A DNA stretch of 64,000 bases from NCBI RefSeq assembly GCF_036967215.1, contig NZ_CP146016.1:1516501-1580500 (forward strand), written 5' to 3'. Positions 28,547 to 37,656 of the stretch are shown here, one piece after another. A program made the position numbers and the translations under genes. Each line of letters opens with the position of its first letter. The first letter of the stretch is position 1. The notes below the pieces were generated by a model. It did not search any database. It was not told the origin of the DNA and saw only the letters and a list, made by a program, of their open reading frames with translations. This DNA is from Sulfolobus tengchongensis. GTDB taxonomy: Archaea > Thermoproteota > Thermoprotei_A > Sulfolobales > Sulfolobaceae.

Positions 28547-29110
28547 ATGTCATTTTTCAACGTGGAGGAAATAAAAAAGTTCATAAATAGGAGCAATTCA
28601 GTCTTGGTAGTATGGGATGTACAAGAAACATTAGTTAACTCCATCTTTAATAAGGATGAGTTCATCAAGAAATTAAAAGAGTTAATAGATTCAGCAAGGA
28701 CGTATAATGTGCCCATTGTGTATACCATGATTACACCTTACCCTGAGAGATTTCAACCTAAAATCACGTTAAGACGTTCATTCAATCCTGGAGATATTTA
28801 TAAGGACGTTTATCCTAGAGAAGGTGACGTTATCTTAAGGAAGAATACTCCCAGTATTTTTGTGGGTACTAATTTTGAGTTAATGCTTAGAAATGCTGGG
28901 ATTAATTCAATAGTATTTACGGGTATAGCAACAGATATTGGAGTTGAAACTTCAGCTAGACATGCACAAGCATTAGGTTTTATACCAATAGTTGCAAGAG
29001 AAGCAGTTTCATCAGCGGATAAAGAAGCTCACGAACGATCTTTAGCAAACATGCAGAGATTAATGTTAGTATTATCAAACAAGGAAATAATAGAATTATG
29101 GCAAAAATGA
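28547..29110 (+). CDS. isochorismatase-fold hydrolase lacking the usual cysteine
   Basis: 187 residues of the isochorismatase-like family. Two of the three catalytic positions are visible: Asp24 (VVWDVQET) and Lys99 (VILRKNTPS). At the third position, where cysteine hydrolases have 'C-V-E-x-T', this protein reads [12 protein letters not shown] with Gly132, as in true isochorismatases such as EntB. It is therefore unlikely to be a nicotinamidase-type cysteine hydrolase. The last 100 bases are duplicated at about 35300-35398. It ends one base before the convergent membrane-protein gene. Confidence 0.85.
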   Translation: MSFFNVEEIKKFINRSNSVLVVWDVQETLVNSIFNKDEFIKKLKELIDSARTYNVPIVYTMITPYPERFQPKITLRRSFNPGDIYKDVYPREGDVILRKNTPSIFVGTNFELMLRNAGINSIVFTGIATDIGVETSARHAQALGFIPIVAREAVSSADKEAHERSLANMQRLMLVLSNKEIIELWQK

Positions 29111-29111
29111 T

Positions 29112-29996
29112 CTATTGCTGAAAAATCACATTAACGTCAATATTTTTCCCATTAGCTAAAATCAACCTTATAATGTAATTGTTGTTAACGTTAAGTGGAA
29201 GAGTGGTATTAAAGTTAATTTTTAACGTGGTATAACCTTTGTTCAAAATAGTTGGAGTAATTGAATTCGAAACGTATTGTGTACCTACTATATATGCGTT
29301 AGTAATTTGAGCTTCAGATTCTGAGTAAACCAAAACCTCAGCCTCTCCATTACTTCTTAGCACTCCATTTATTGTTGAGGGTTTTGTAAGTCCTCCTAAG
29401 ATGTTACTAAAACCGACGTAAATAGTGATTATACTTATGAAAGCTAGAAGTCCACCATATCGGTAATTGAATATAAATACTACCACACCTAATATAAATG
29501 CCAAACTCCCTATACTGATGTAATCGTTTTTATAATGATCGCCCACTATTTTATAGGAAAATCCCAAAAAAACGAATGTCACGAAGGCGAATAATCTAAG
29601 TAGAGTTTCTGCAGAATTAAGTATTGCATTACTTATACTTGTAAATAATCCTACTAGAGTTAAGATATAAGAAGACAATCCTATCAAGGATAGTAGGAAT
29701 AGTAAAAGAAGAAGTGGAGAAACTATGTTACTTGTTTTAATTCTTATTCCTACTTTTTCGGAGTAAAAATAACCTCGTTTAACGTCAGAATATGCTATGA
29801 ACAGTAAGAGCACTGATGCTACTGAGGCAGGTAATGTTATAAAGAAGTTCTGTAATGCAATGGTCAGCCTTAGGTATTCCATAACGAAAATAAGTAATAT
29901 TGACAATAATTCAATAAGAGTTATCACGACAAGATCAAGAATTCCTCTTCTCAAATATAATAGTGCTCTAAACTCCTCATTATTACTTAAACTCAT
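29112..29996 (-). CDS. membrane protein, DUF973-like
   Basis: 294 residues. Residues 15-200 form about five or six hydrophobic helices; the last 80 residues are soluble and beta-rich (LRSNGEAEVLVYSESEAQIT..., ending TLPLNVNNNYIIRLILANGK). This arrangement of a membrane part with a C-terminal immunoglobulin-like domain resembles the DUF973 family of Sulfolobales, from memory. Function unknown. It converges tightly on the isochorismatase-fold gene with one base between the stop codons. Confidence 0.65.
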   Translation of the reverse strand: MSLSNNEEFRALLYLRRGILDLVVITLIELLSILLIFVMEYLRLTIALQNFFITLPASVASVLLLFIAYSDVKRGYFYSEKVGIRIKTSNIVSPLLLLLFLLSLIGLSSYILTLVGLFTSISNAILNSAETLLRLFAFVTFVFLGFSYKIVGDHYKNDYISIGSLAFILGVVVFIFNYRYGGLLAFISIITIYVGFSNILGGLTKPSTINGVLRSNGEAEVLVYSESEAQITNAYIVGTQYVSNSITPTILNKGYTTLKINFNTTLPLNVNNNYIIRLILANGKNIDVNVIFQQ

Positions 29997-30425
29997 TGTA
30001 ATATATAATTATATATCACTATTAAAAACATTACTGAACGATATATATTTTGTATAATTAAGGTAGTCTTTGACAGTTTCTATTATTGAACGTTGACTTC
30101 TCTCCCTCCTCAGTGAGGCTTTCTACCCGCTTATTTGTAAGTATCAAGTATTACAGAGGTCCAGAGCGAGAAAATTCGGTAATAATTATTTGAGATCTAC
30201 CTCGTTAATGAAGAATACGAATAATACTTATGCTGATGAAAACTGGCATCCGATAATTTAACTTCGGATTAAGGTGATGACCCGAAACGTAGAGCTAATT
30301 TTTATACTCTATAAATTAATTTAACGTTCATCAAATGAAGGCTAGAGTGAGTGAATGATTTTAATTTCAATTTATTTATGTATGAGATTTAGCTAGAGTA
30401 ACAAACAATAGAATTCAATTGATGA
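29997..30425. other. intergenic region with a boxed hairpin
   Basis: No ORF. ATCCGA-TAATTTAACT-TCGGAT at 30248-30269 is a perfect six-base stem, flanked by TGATGA at 30235-30240 and GTGATGA at 30274-30280. CCTCAGTGAGG around 30109-30119 is another small stem. GC-richer parts around 30080-30190 stand out from the AT-rich background and might be remnant element DNA. Confidence 0.35.
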
Positions 30426-31235
30426 TTAATTTGCAGACTTCCACGCAAGAAAATAATAACCTATTTGAGGATGAACTATCTTTAGGTATATTCCATTCTT
30501 TTTAATATGTAAACGATGATTGGGAATAGTTGATGGCATTTGAGGACCATCAACTATTACTAGATCATATTTTTCCGCTTTTACATCAATAAATTCGTAA
30601 TTATTTGGAAATTTTATCTCTAATACTGCAAGTAGTGTAGGCTGGAGCACTTGTAATCCATCCATCATTTCTGGATCCCCATATCTCTCTATAGTTTCCT
30701 TTTGAGTAAAGGTGAAGTAGTTAGTTTGGATTACTTTAAACCCATGAAGTATTCGTTCTCCCATACGGGATGGAGGATCTAAGTGCAATTTAATAGTTGC
30801 TTTTTGAGAGCCGAGTTCTATTCTATCCACTATTATTTTCCCATGTTCTCTTTTTGGATTATAAACTTCTATTCTCGTTTTTACTTTATCGTCAACTGAC
30901 CAATAACTATTGTCTTCAATTTCTCTTATTGTATCTTTAAGGGCTATAGCGTGAAATTTAAAACTCTTAGTTTTGCTTCTATCTTCATGAAAGATAACCT
31001 TAACTTTTTGTTCTAATATAAGAAATTGAAAATCTCTAACTAAGCTAATGGTGAATTTATTCTTATCTAAATCTCCATCAACTTTTATTACTCCTAATTT
31101 TTCTAGAAGAATTATTGCATTATGTATTTGTTTAATCTGTGTTCTCTTAGACCTTGGCAACTCTCTAGAAGTGATATGACCGTCATTTTCAATTAAACTC
31201 TTAATTATATTTAGTAAGATCTTTGGTTTTCTCAC
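30426..31235 (-). CDS. hypothetical protein with N-terminal winged helix
   Basis: 269 residues. Residues 1-70 look like a winged helix-turn-helix (ILLNIIKSLIENDGHITSRE, then IKQIHNAIILLEKLGVIKV). The remaining 200 residues are strand-rich with DNA- or ligand-binding character (KTRIEVYNPKREHGKIIVDRIELGSQKATI). I recognise no known C-terminal domain. It may be a transcription factor with a novel sensor domain. A TATATGTATTATATG stretch before the ATG is a likely promoter and overlaps the start of the Ser/Glu-rich repeat region. Confidence 0.6.
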   Translation of the reverse strand: MRKPKILLNIIKSLIENDGHITSRELPRSKRTQIKQIHNAIILLEKLGVIKVDGDLDKNKFTISLVRDFQFLILEQKVKVIFHEDRSKTKSFKFHAIALKDTIREIEDNSYWSVDDKVKTRIEVYNPKREHGKIIVDRIELGSQKATIKLHLDPPSRMGERILHGFKVIQTNYFTFTQKETIERYGDPEMMDGLQVLQPTLLAVLEIKFPNNYEFIDVKAEKYDLVIVDGPQMPSTIPNHRLHIKKNGIYLKIVHPQIGYYFLAWKSAN

Positions 31236-31314
31236 ATATAATACATATATTAGGAAAGGCTTATTATTCTTACTCTCCTGATTTAAACGTAAAAAAACAA
31301 ATTGCTTTAAACGT

Positions 31315-31410
31315 TCACCACTCTTCTTCCTCTTCTTCCCACAAATCCTCTTCCTCTTCCCAATCTTCCTCTTCTTCCCACAAATCCTCTTCCTCTTCTT
31401 CGAATATCAT
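31315..31410 (-). CDS. possible 31-residue Glu/Trp mini-protein in a tandem repeat
   Basis: Minus-strand ATG 31410 to TGA 31315 encodes 31 residues, nearly all Glu with periodic Asp-Leu-Trp, Asp-Trp and a final Trp. The DNA is two copies of a unit of about 39 bases of purine-rich sequence (GAAGAGGAAGAGGATTTGTG). The +1 frame from an ATG ten codons upstream gives an Arg/Gly-rich peptide, and the opposite strand a Ser-rich one, so the coding frame is uncertain. TTTTAATCTTATATC upstream could be a promoter. It may be a mini-protein or only a simple repeat. Confidence 0.35.
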   Translation of the reverse strand: MIFEEEEEDLWEEEEDWEEEEDLWEEEEEEW

Positions 31411-31693
31411 TATACCACTCCATTTTAACCTTAGATATAAGATTAAAATGTTTTTGGAGCTTAAAGTATCTGTATAATTATTTATTATTCCTCATCGCCC
31501 ACATTGTCATTATCTACACAACCAGCGATAAGAAGATTCATTTGGCAGAAGATCCTATTCATTTAGTTAGTTCGTGATTCTAACTATGCACATCCAAACT
31601 CAAATTTTAGCTTATTCTGATATAATGGTTTATAAATGAAAATTAGTATTTTTAAAAAACAAAGTTTTTATATAAGCTTTCATAATATACATC

Positions 31694-32239
31694 ATGTCAA
31701 GTACGATAAAAATTGTCTCTCCCACATCCTTAATCACCTTCTTTGTACCGATTATAGCTTTAATAGGAGCAGTACTCTCTAAAAATTTCGTTTTTCTAGA
31801 TTACGTTCACGTAATTACAGGGGGCACGTGGACTGGGATTGACCTTTTCATGGGTGTAATAATGAGTAGAATAATGAGATCATTAGAACCTCAAGTACGA
31901 GCAGAAATAATAAAAAGACTCGTTCCTCTGATGTTATTTTTCATGCCTTCCTTAGCTTCTGTCGCAACTACAGCTGGTGTATATATTGGTATGGATCTTG
32001 GAATATTTTCGATATCTAATAGACTTATCTTAATTGCAGGCATAATAGTTCTTATTTTACTGATACAAGGTTTTGGTATTTTCTTACCTAACGAGGTAAG
32101 AATATACTTGGAATTAAGAAAAGAAAACCCTGATGTAAAGAAGATCATTAAATTGGGAATGAGAAACATCTACTTATCGGGTAGTCAAGTCGTATTTCAA
32201 ATAGCGATAATATTCATAATGGCTATGCTTACGGTTTAG
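31694..32239 (+). CDS. membrane protein, CopD/DUF2269-like
   Basis: 181 residues with five hydrophobic helices. His39 lies in LDYVHVITGGTWTGIDLFMG, a 'H-x5-W-x-G-x-x-L' pattern common in CopD/DUF2269-type membrane proteins that may bind haem or copper. A repeated pair of hydrophobic helices follows, with a charged loop (ELRKENPDVKKIIKLGMRN) before the last helix. Alone in its locus; an AT-rich promoter with TTTTTATATAAGC at about 31664-31676 precedes it at the right distance. Confidence 0.65.
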   Translation: MSSTIKIVSPTSLITFFVPIIALIGAVLSKNFVFLDYVHVITGGTWTGIDLFMGVIMSRIMRSLEPQVRAEIIKRLVPLMLFFMPSLASVATTAGVYIGMDLGIFSISNRLILIAGIIVLILLIQGFGIFLPNEVRIYLELRKENPDVKKIIKLGMRNIYLSGSQVVFQIAIIFIMAMLTV

Positions 32240-32548
32240 ACTAGGTGGTATATAAGGTTTGGTAAGTTACTTTGCGACTTGTAGAGTATTTGACCAGATT
32301 TTGCACGTATTGTCACTAAAATATAACGTAAGTTTTGAAGAGGTCAACAAAGCAATTGTTTTTCGTTATATTCACAATCTAAGCCGTTGAAAGCAGTTTC
32401 CATAAAGGCGCGAATTTTTGAATACTACAAATATACCCTATAAAGCATTATTAACATAAAAGATTTCAAGTAATTTTGCTCATAATTGTCACGCTCATCA
32501 TCATATAATTTTTTCAGATATTTATTACTCAAAGATTTTATCCTCTTC
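32240..32548. other. intergenic region carrying a shared 20-base block
   Basis: No ORF. GTTGAAAGCAGTTTCCAT occurs at about 32391-32408 and again at about 38044-38061, just upstream of repeat copy C. This shared block outside any gene suggests remnants of one element type. The rest is featureless AT-rich DNA. Confidence 0.4.
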
Positions 32549-33112
32549 CTAATCTAACCAAAGCAAGTTATACGTAGCTAAATTCCTAGATCCGCAAATA
32601 TCGCAGGCGTTTACGTCTAACTCATTTATACTTCCACACGTTTTACATACCTTATACATACCGCCATTTCTATAACCCATGTTAAGAATTTTTGTCTGTA
32701 TTATTTTTACATTTTTAGTCGTAGTAAGGAATTTAAAAAGCAATTTATCACTATATATTATAATGAGATTACCTACAATTGATCCGTTAGAAATCCCTAA
32801 AATAATGTTCTTATCGCTTAACGTAAATTCATATTTGAATTTATCTGAAATTGTTCTTTTTATAATAATTTTATTCCCTTCAACTATAAAATGATAAGTC
32901 TCAGAAAGGAAAATCGACAACAGAATTAGAAATGAGACGAAATATACCACGAAAGAGCTCATTACAAATATCATTATATCTTCTCTCCTCACCATAACGA
33001 TTGAATAGCTAGAAAGAACGATACTAAAAACCATGAAACCAAGGTGCATACTCAAATTAACAGGATGAAATTCTATCAGACACAATATTTTGAGAAATAA
33101 CGTCTTTTCCAT
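32549..33112 (-). CDS. membrane protein with C-terminal zinc ribbon
   Basis: 187 residues: two hydrophobic helices (about 24-42 and 48-70), a beta-rich middle resembling a bacterial PH-like domain (HFIVEGNKIIIKRTISDKFK), and a C-terminal zinc ribbon with CKTCGS and CDICGS (four cysteines, about residues 156-176). Such proteins are common in Sulfolobales with no assigned function. It may be a membrane-anchored adaptor. Start ATG at 33112. Confidence 0.65.
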   Translation of the reverse strand: MEKTLFLKILCLIEFHPVNLSMHLGFMVFSIVLSSYSIVMVRREDIMIFVMSSFVVYFVSFLILLSIFLSETYHFIVEGNKIIIKRTISDKFKYEFTLSDKNIILGISNGSIVGNLIIIYSDKLLFKFLTTTKNVKIIQTKILNMGYRNGGMYKVCKTCGSINELDVNACDICGSRNLATYNLLWLD

Positions 33113-33436
33113 AAAGACACATTCTCGTTTTAGACTTAAATAGCTTTTATATAGTGAAACATTTTGTGCTTACCTAAAACATCTTGTGCGGAAAGATAAC
33201 GCTAATTTCTATCAGATATTTTGCTTTCTGTGGTTTTTGGAAACATACGTTACTTTTCGCATTCTCGATGTGGTAATTCAAACTTAACATACCCCCAAAA
33301 TGTAAATAATTTAAAAATTGCTTGTTGTTATTAAATCTCCAATAAAGATCGAAGAGAGATCTCTTTTAAGGTGATATGCTTCTATTAAACATATAGTCTA
33401 AATTTGTTTAGGAAAAAGTTGTAGAAACTGAGCAAT
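33113..33436. other. intergenic region
   Basis: No ORF or RNA-like block. AAACAT(T/C)TTGTGC occurs twice in direct orientation at about 33157-33189, a short imperfect repeat. Otherwise AT-rich. Confidence 0.35.
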
Positions 33437-35023
33437 TCAAGTGGATGCAAATCCCAGTTTAAAGAGCTGGAAGATTGACCACACTAAACCATAGGCTGTG
33501 TTTAAGTTAAGATCCCTATATTCTAAAGCGGATTTACCCTTTGTCTCCTTAAGTCTTTCAAAATACCATTCAATAGTGTTGAATATCTTATCTATCATAT
33601 ACGTTACTACTGACCTTATAAACGGATTTTTACTGGTATACGCTATGGTTTTACTTAACCTTCTAGTTATTTTCAGATCATACTTCCATGAAATATACAG
33701 TAGATCCCAGTATCTTGATGGTAGTTTATCTAATACTGGAAGAGGATTATCCCTTATCTTAGATAATCCCATGGGTATCACAGGCAAGGGAAATATCCAC
33801 GCTATCGGTTCATGATCTATTATATACTCTACAATTTTTATGGAATCCTCTACATCATCGTCAGTCTCTTCCGGGTAACCTATTGTCATTGTATAGCATG
33901 GGAAAATATAGCTCTCATTCATTATCGCGGTAGCTTCCACTATTAAGTCTTTCCAGTGACTGTAATTCCAAGGATATGCTTTCATCTTCATGTACTTATT
34001 AAATATCTTCTCGCTTCCAGTTTCCAATCCCACAACTGGTGCCACCGCCTTTTCCTCACTCCAACCAGCAATCTCACCCATTGCCTTAACGGTTTTTGGA
34101 CTTAATTTGACTGGGGCAGCGGAAATATGAGCGAAGTTTATATAATCAACTCCAACCTTCTTTAACTCAGTATATAATTTGACTATAGCATCGTGATTAA
34201 CCTCATTAAGTCTCTTAGTCCCATATAACATCATATCATCAGTTATTAGACTAACATCTCTAATCCCAGCCTTCATATTAACTTCAACTTCCTTCATTAT
34301 GTAATCTATGGGGAAAGACATGAATGTATCCGGCGTTACGGAACAGAACCAACATCCTCTAGGACAGCCTCTGGTAATTTGAACCTCTCCACCTCTCGCT
34401 GGATTTATAATAGGTGGTATATCGTCTAATTTTATAGGATATCTTCCTTTAACTACTTTTGGAACTTCTTCACCTTCTTCGAGTTTTTTAACTACTTCCG
34501 GTAAATCCACCTCAGCATGCCCTATAAATACCACATCAACCCATGATGGTGGATCTCTTTCCAATTGCCATGCTCCCGCACCACCAACCACTACTTTTAG
34601 ATTATACTTTCCCTTTAACTTACTTATCTTTTCTCCTAATTCATCAAAGAATTTAGCAGTCCAGGTTTCTCCTCCTCCAAATATTATGCTTAATTTTGCG
34701 CTTACCGGTTCAATACCTTTAGGATCATGAACGTTTACCCCGATTACCTTAGCACCTTTACTAGCAACTTTTTCTAATTTTTCCGGAGTAGTAACTATCG
34801 TATTAAACCCATTTTTAGATAATATTGCCTCAACTTTTCTTAAAGGATATGGAGCTATTAACGCTCTACCCTCTTTATCGGTGGGGATAGGCGGTGTAAA
34901 TATTCTATCCATAAAGAATCTGGGCACTAACCTATAAGGTAAACATGCTACATACCCTAAGGGAGAAATACCGCCATAGTCAGTAAAAGTCCCTCTATCT
35001 GACGTTAAAATCACATCATACAT
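33437..35023 (-). CDS. B12-binding radical SAM protein
   Basis: 528 residues. The N-terminal half is a cobalamin-binding Rossmann region (residues 40-190, with KVVVGGAGAWQLERDPP and DVVFIGHAEVDLPEVV). The radical SAM core begins at RGCPRGCWFCSVT (C-x3-C-x2-C, about residues 220-228) with the SAM-binding VVGLETGSEKIF later. The C-terminal 150 residues are helical. Tetraether lipid ring synthases (GrsA/GrsB) and related lipid-modifying enzymes in Sulfolobus are of this type, so a lipid or other unactivated-carbon substrate is possible. Alone on its transcript. Confidence 0.85.
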   Translation of the reverse strand: MYDVILTSDRGTFTDYGGISPLGYVACLPYRLVPRFFMDRIFTPPIPTDKEGRALIAPYPLRKVEAILSKNGFNTIVTTPEKLEKVASKGAKVIGVNVHDPKGIEPVSAKLSIIFGGGETWTAKFFDELGEKISKLKGKYNLKVVVGGAGAWQLERDPPSWVDVVFIGHAEVDLPEVVKKLEEGEEVPKVVKGRYPIKLDDIPPIINPARGGEVQITRGCPRGCWFCSVTPDTFMSFPIDYIMKEVEVNMKAGIRDVSLITDDMMLYGTKRLNEVNHDAIVKLYTELKKVGVDYINFAHISAAPVKLSPKTVKAMGEIAGWSEEKAVAPVVGLETGSEKIFNKYMKMKAYPWNYSHWKDLIVEATAIMNESYIFPCYTMTIGYPEETDDDVEDSIKIVEYIIDHEPIAWIFPLPVIPMGLSKIRDNPLPVLDKLPSRYWDLLYISWKYDLKITRRLSKTIAYTSKNPFIRSVVTYMIDKIFNTIEWYFERLKETKGKSALEYRDLNLNTAYGLVWSIFQLFKLGFAST

Positions 35024-35299
35024 CTTTTAACTCACCTCTTGATACATTTAAATAAAATACACTCAAAAATTTAAACTTTCGTTCTATAAAATATTAGTTG
35101 ACTAACTTTTATGTACATGAAAGCCACTGCATTCTAAACTACTATCAAACGTATAGTTTATCCTCATTATCAGTTACAACATATTTTTCGTCATTAGCAT
35201 CAATCCAGTATGCTATTAATATTTTACATAAGCTAGTTTTAATGATTAAGGATAGTGGATGTGACGCATCATATCCAACTAATCCAGAAATGTTGTCTC

Positions 35300-35436
35300 C
35301 TCAGCGATAAAGAGGCTCATGAAAGATCTTTAGCTAACATGCAGAGATTAATGCTAGTATTATCAAACAAAGAAATAATAGAATTATGGCAAAAGTAACC
35401 TATTGCTGAAAAAACCACATTAACGTCAATATTTTT
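35300..35436 (+). pseudogene. duplicated 3' fragment of the isochorismatase-fold gene and its neighbour
   Basis: Bases 35301-35436 match 29012-29147 with about a dozen differences, including a one-base deletion. The segment holds the last 30 or so codons of the isochorismatase-fold gene, its stop codon (TAA here at 35396-35398), and the end of the convergent DUF973-like gene. No start codon or upstream part is present, so it cannot make the enzyme. A remnant of an old duplication or recombination event. Confidence 0.85.
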
Positions 35437-35854
35437 ACTATATCTGCAGTTAAAAACAATTTTTATGAAACAATGTGAGTCTACAGAACCACATAAAGTA
35501 ATCCCTTCTTATAGATAGTTGGATCAGAAAACGAGTATAAATTAAGCAAGGATAGAGTAATAGTTTATCTAAGGGGTTTGTGTCTCATTGAATTTCATAT
35601 ACTTTGTATTCAAATTTCGACCCTTGGACTTCACCGAAGTCGCGTATGCTCATCCTTCTCCATCCCATTAGGGGGATAACCCCACTCACCCTAAAAGGGT
35701 GAGGAAACCCCCACATCTTGTAACTATCCTTACCCCATTCGGGAATTTCTCATCCACATCTGAGGTAAGGCTACTACGTTTTAGACTGTGTGCAAATTAT
35801 ATAAATTTTACGCTGAGACAGAAACAGTTTTTCACGGCAATAATAGCACATTTT
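35437..35854. other. gene-free stretch containing structured repeat B
   Basis: No ORF. The central part, 35576-35764, is structured repeat copy B on the minus strand. The remainder, including 35024-35299 before the duplicated fragment, holds AT-rich DNA without a recognisable gene. Confidence 0.4.
35576..35764 (-). repeat. structured repeat, copy B
   Basis: Minus-strand relative of copy C with the same order of blocks: GATGTGGATG, GATGTGGGG, a GAGTG stretch, GATGGAGAAGGATGAGC, GACTTCGGTGAAGTCCAAGG and TCAATGAGAC with a CAAAC end. Strong stems: CTCACCCT/AGGGTGAG at 35685-35703, and CCCTAATGGG (read on the minus strand, 35673-35664), which corresponds to CTCTAATGAG in copy C, a compensatory base-pair change. 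GACTTC-GGT-GAAGTC is a third hairpin. No tnpA/tnpB gene is attached. Confidence 0.7.
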
Positions 35855-36367
35855 TTATTTGTAATATAAACGATTATCCACTATCATTGCACACTTACTT
35901 AACTTATGCCTAATGGTATTTTCATTTTCAATGATGTGAATAACCTCATATCCCTTAGCTAGGTACCAATCTGAGATAATTTTCCTATGGCAATTCCAAG
36001 GTAATTTCTCGGCACACATTATCGCCTTTACCTTGTTAATTTTCTCGATTTCTTTTAATGCGCTAATTGCTTTATCGTTTTCAAGAATATAAGTAGCATA
36101 TGCTCTAAAACCCTCACTTTCAAAACACTTTCCAATCCCTCTATCTTCTACATCTTTTCTAAACTTCCTATATCCTCCTAACTCCTCTTTCCACAAATAT
36201 TCTACTCCTTCTTTCTCTAACTCTATCATAAGATTTTCTCTATTAAAATGAGGGTATTTAGAACTCCTAGGCCACCTTCTCACATCTATTAGTACTTCAA
36301 TTTTATACCTTTTCAACAAAAATAAAAAATCCTCTAGAGATCGATTAGAGTGACCTATTGTATACAT
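35855..36367 (-). CDS. DUF488-family protein
   Basis: 170 residues. The start MYTIGHSNRSLEDFLFLLKRY and VLIDVRRWPRSSKYPHFNRE are diagnostic for DUF488; AIMCAEKLPWNCHRKIISDWY near the end carries the conserved cysteine and 'C-H-R' motif. The family is of unknown biochemical function, often proposed to act on nucleic acids or in stress. It shares a base with the stop of the upstream CrtI-like gene, so both are one transcript. Confidence 0.88.
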   Translation of the reverse strand: MYTIGHSNRSLEDFLFLLKRYKIEVLIDVRRWPRSSKYPHFNRENLMIELEKEGVEYLWKEELGGYRKFRKDVEDRGIGKCFESEGFRAYATYILENDKAISALKEIEKINKVKAIMCAEKLPWNCHRKIISDWYLAKGYEVIHIIENENTIRHKLSKCAMIVDNRLYYK

Positions 36368-37656
36368 TACGCAATACCCAAATCACTTAGTATTTTCATT
36401 GCAGAGTTTCTTCCAGGGACTCCAGTAACTTGCCCACCAGGGTACGTTCCAGATCCTGTTACGTAAAGGTTCTTTATCGGAGTAGTATAGCCCCATCCTT
36501 TAACGGGCCTATTATCAAATAGATATTCCGTATACATTGGCATATGATTCATATCACCATAGGGCGCATAGTACTCCTTCTCTAGCTTAAAGGCATCTAA
36601 TCTATCTACATAAATAGTTTTCTTCTCTAAATCGGGGAAGAATTCCTTAGCCTCATCATAACTTCCCATTATTGTCATAACATGACCACCTAAGCTATCA
36701 TCAACCGCTGAGGGAATAGTTATTTCACCTATGGGTAATGTAAACAATGTATCTAGGTGTTGTTTCATATAGTCTGGCAATTTAGGCAACTCTCTCATTA
36801 GTACTGTGTCTCTCTTCCATCTTGGCCTAAAATCTGGGTGATTAACCTTAAGCAAACCATTAGTTAACTTTCCCAACAAAACTGGACTGGCTGCATTTAG
36901 TACGATTTTGCTTTCAATTATTTTGTCACCGAACCTTACTCCCCCTGCTATGTTATCTTTAATAATTATTTCTTCAACTTTTGTGTTAAAAATAAAATCC
37001 ACACCAAGTTGCTTAGCCCTTTCCGCTAAGATCTCTGCAACTTTTCCCATACCTCCCCTTACAATTTTCCAATCTAAACTGAAGTAGTAAGCTACTACGT
37101 AAGCGGGTAAATCGTACATAAAACCGTATGAAAAGTACGGATGAAACTCTTCATCTAGGTACTCGTTTAGAAACTTTCTAGATGGCTCTGCAAAAATTTC
37201 TAATTCTGTGCCCTTAATCGCTTCCTTAAAGTCCTCAAAAGAAGGTGGTTTTATTACGTATTGCATTTCCTTTTCAATTTTCTCTTTGATCTTGAATAAG
37301 AGTTCCTCCATTTTAGGATACTTTATCTGGCCTAGTCTTTTAAATTCCTCAAATCTCTTTTCTTTATCTCTCCAAATTTTTACGACCTTTCCTTCATCAG
37401 TGACGAAAACATCAGCCACATCTGAATCAATCGTAGGAAAACTTACTCCAAGTTCTGCTTGAATCTTTTTAGGAAATAATCCTAATACATAAGAGGCTCT
37501 ACTATATTTTACTCCTTTATACTCAGCAGTATCACTCATTCCACCTGGTCTACTTCTAGCCTCAACCACAAGTACTCTTAGCCCTTTTTGGGCAAGATAT
37601 ATGGACGATACCAAACCATTATGACCTGCACCAATAATAACAACGTCGTACCTCAT
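36367..37656 (-). CDS. FAD-dependent oxidoreductase, phytoene-dehydrogenase-like
   Basis: 429 residues with an N-terminal FAD site IIGAGHNGLVSSIYLAQKGL and the GGMSDTAEYKGVKYSRAS segment. The C-terminal GWGYTTPIKNLYVTGSGTYPGGQVTGVPG is the conserved end of the CrtI/PYROXD2-like family. It is a paralogue of, and clearly different from, crtI at 14412; the redox substrate is unknown, and carotenoid or other isoprenoid oxidation is possible. Co-transcribed with the DUF488 gene. Confidence 0.85.
   Translation of the reverse strand: MRYDVVIIGAGHNGLVSSIYLAQKGLRVLVVEARSRPGGMSDTAEYKGVKYSRASYVLGLFPKKIQAELGVSFPTIDSDVADVFVTDEGKVVKIWRDKEKRFEEFKRLGQIKYPKMEELLFKIKEKIEKEMQYVIKPPSFEDFKEAIKGTELEIFAEPSRKFLNEYLDEEFHPYFSYGFMYDLPAYVVAYYFSLDWKIVRGGMGKVAEILAERAKQLGVDFIFNTKVEEIIIKDNIAGGVRFGDKIIESKIVLNAASPVLLGKLTNGLLKVNHPDFRPRWKRDTVLMRELPKLPDYMKQHLDTLFTLPIGEITIPSAVDDSLGGHVMTIMGSYDEAKEFFPDLEKKTIYVDRLDAFKLEKEYYAPYGDMNHMPMYTEYLFDNRPVKGWGYTTPIKNLYVTGSGTYPGGQVTGVPGRNSAMKILSDLGIA

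Noticed and set aside
31223-31477. Plus-strand ORF rich in Ser over the tandem repeat
   Set aside because: It is the complement of the purine-rich repeat, so the Ser-run composition follows from the DNA repeat.
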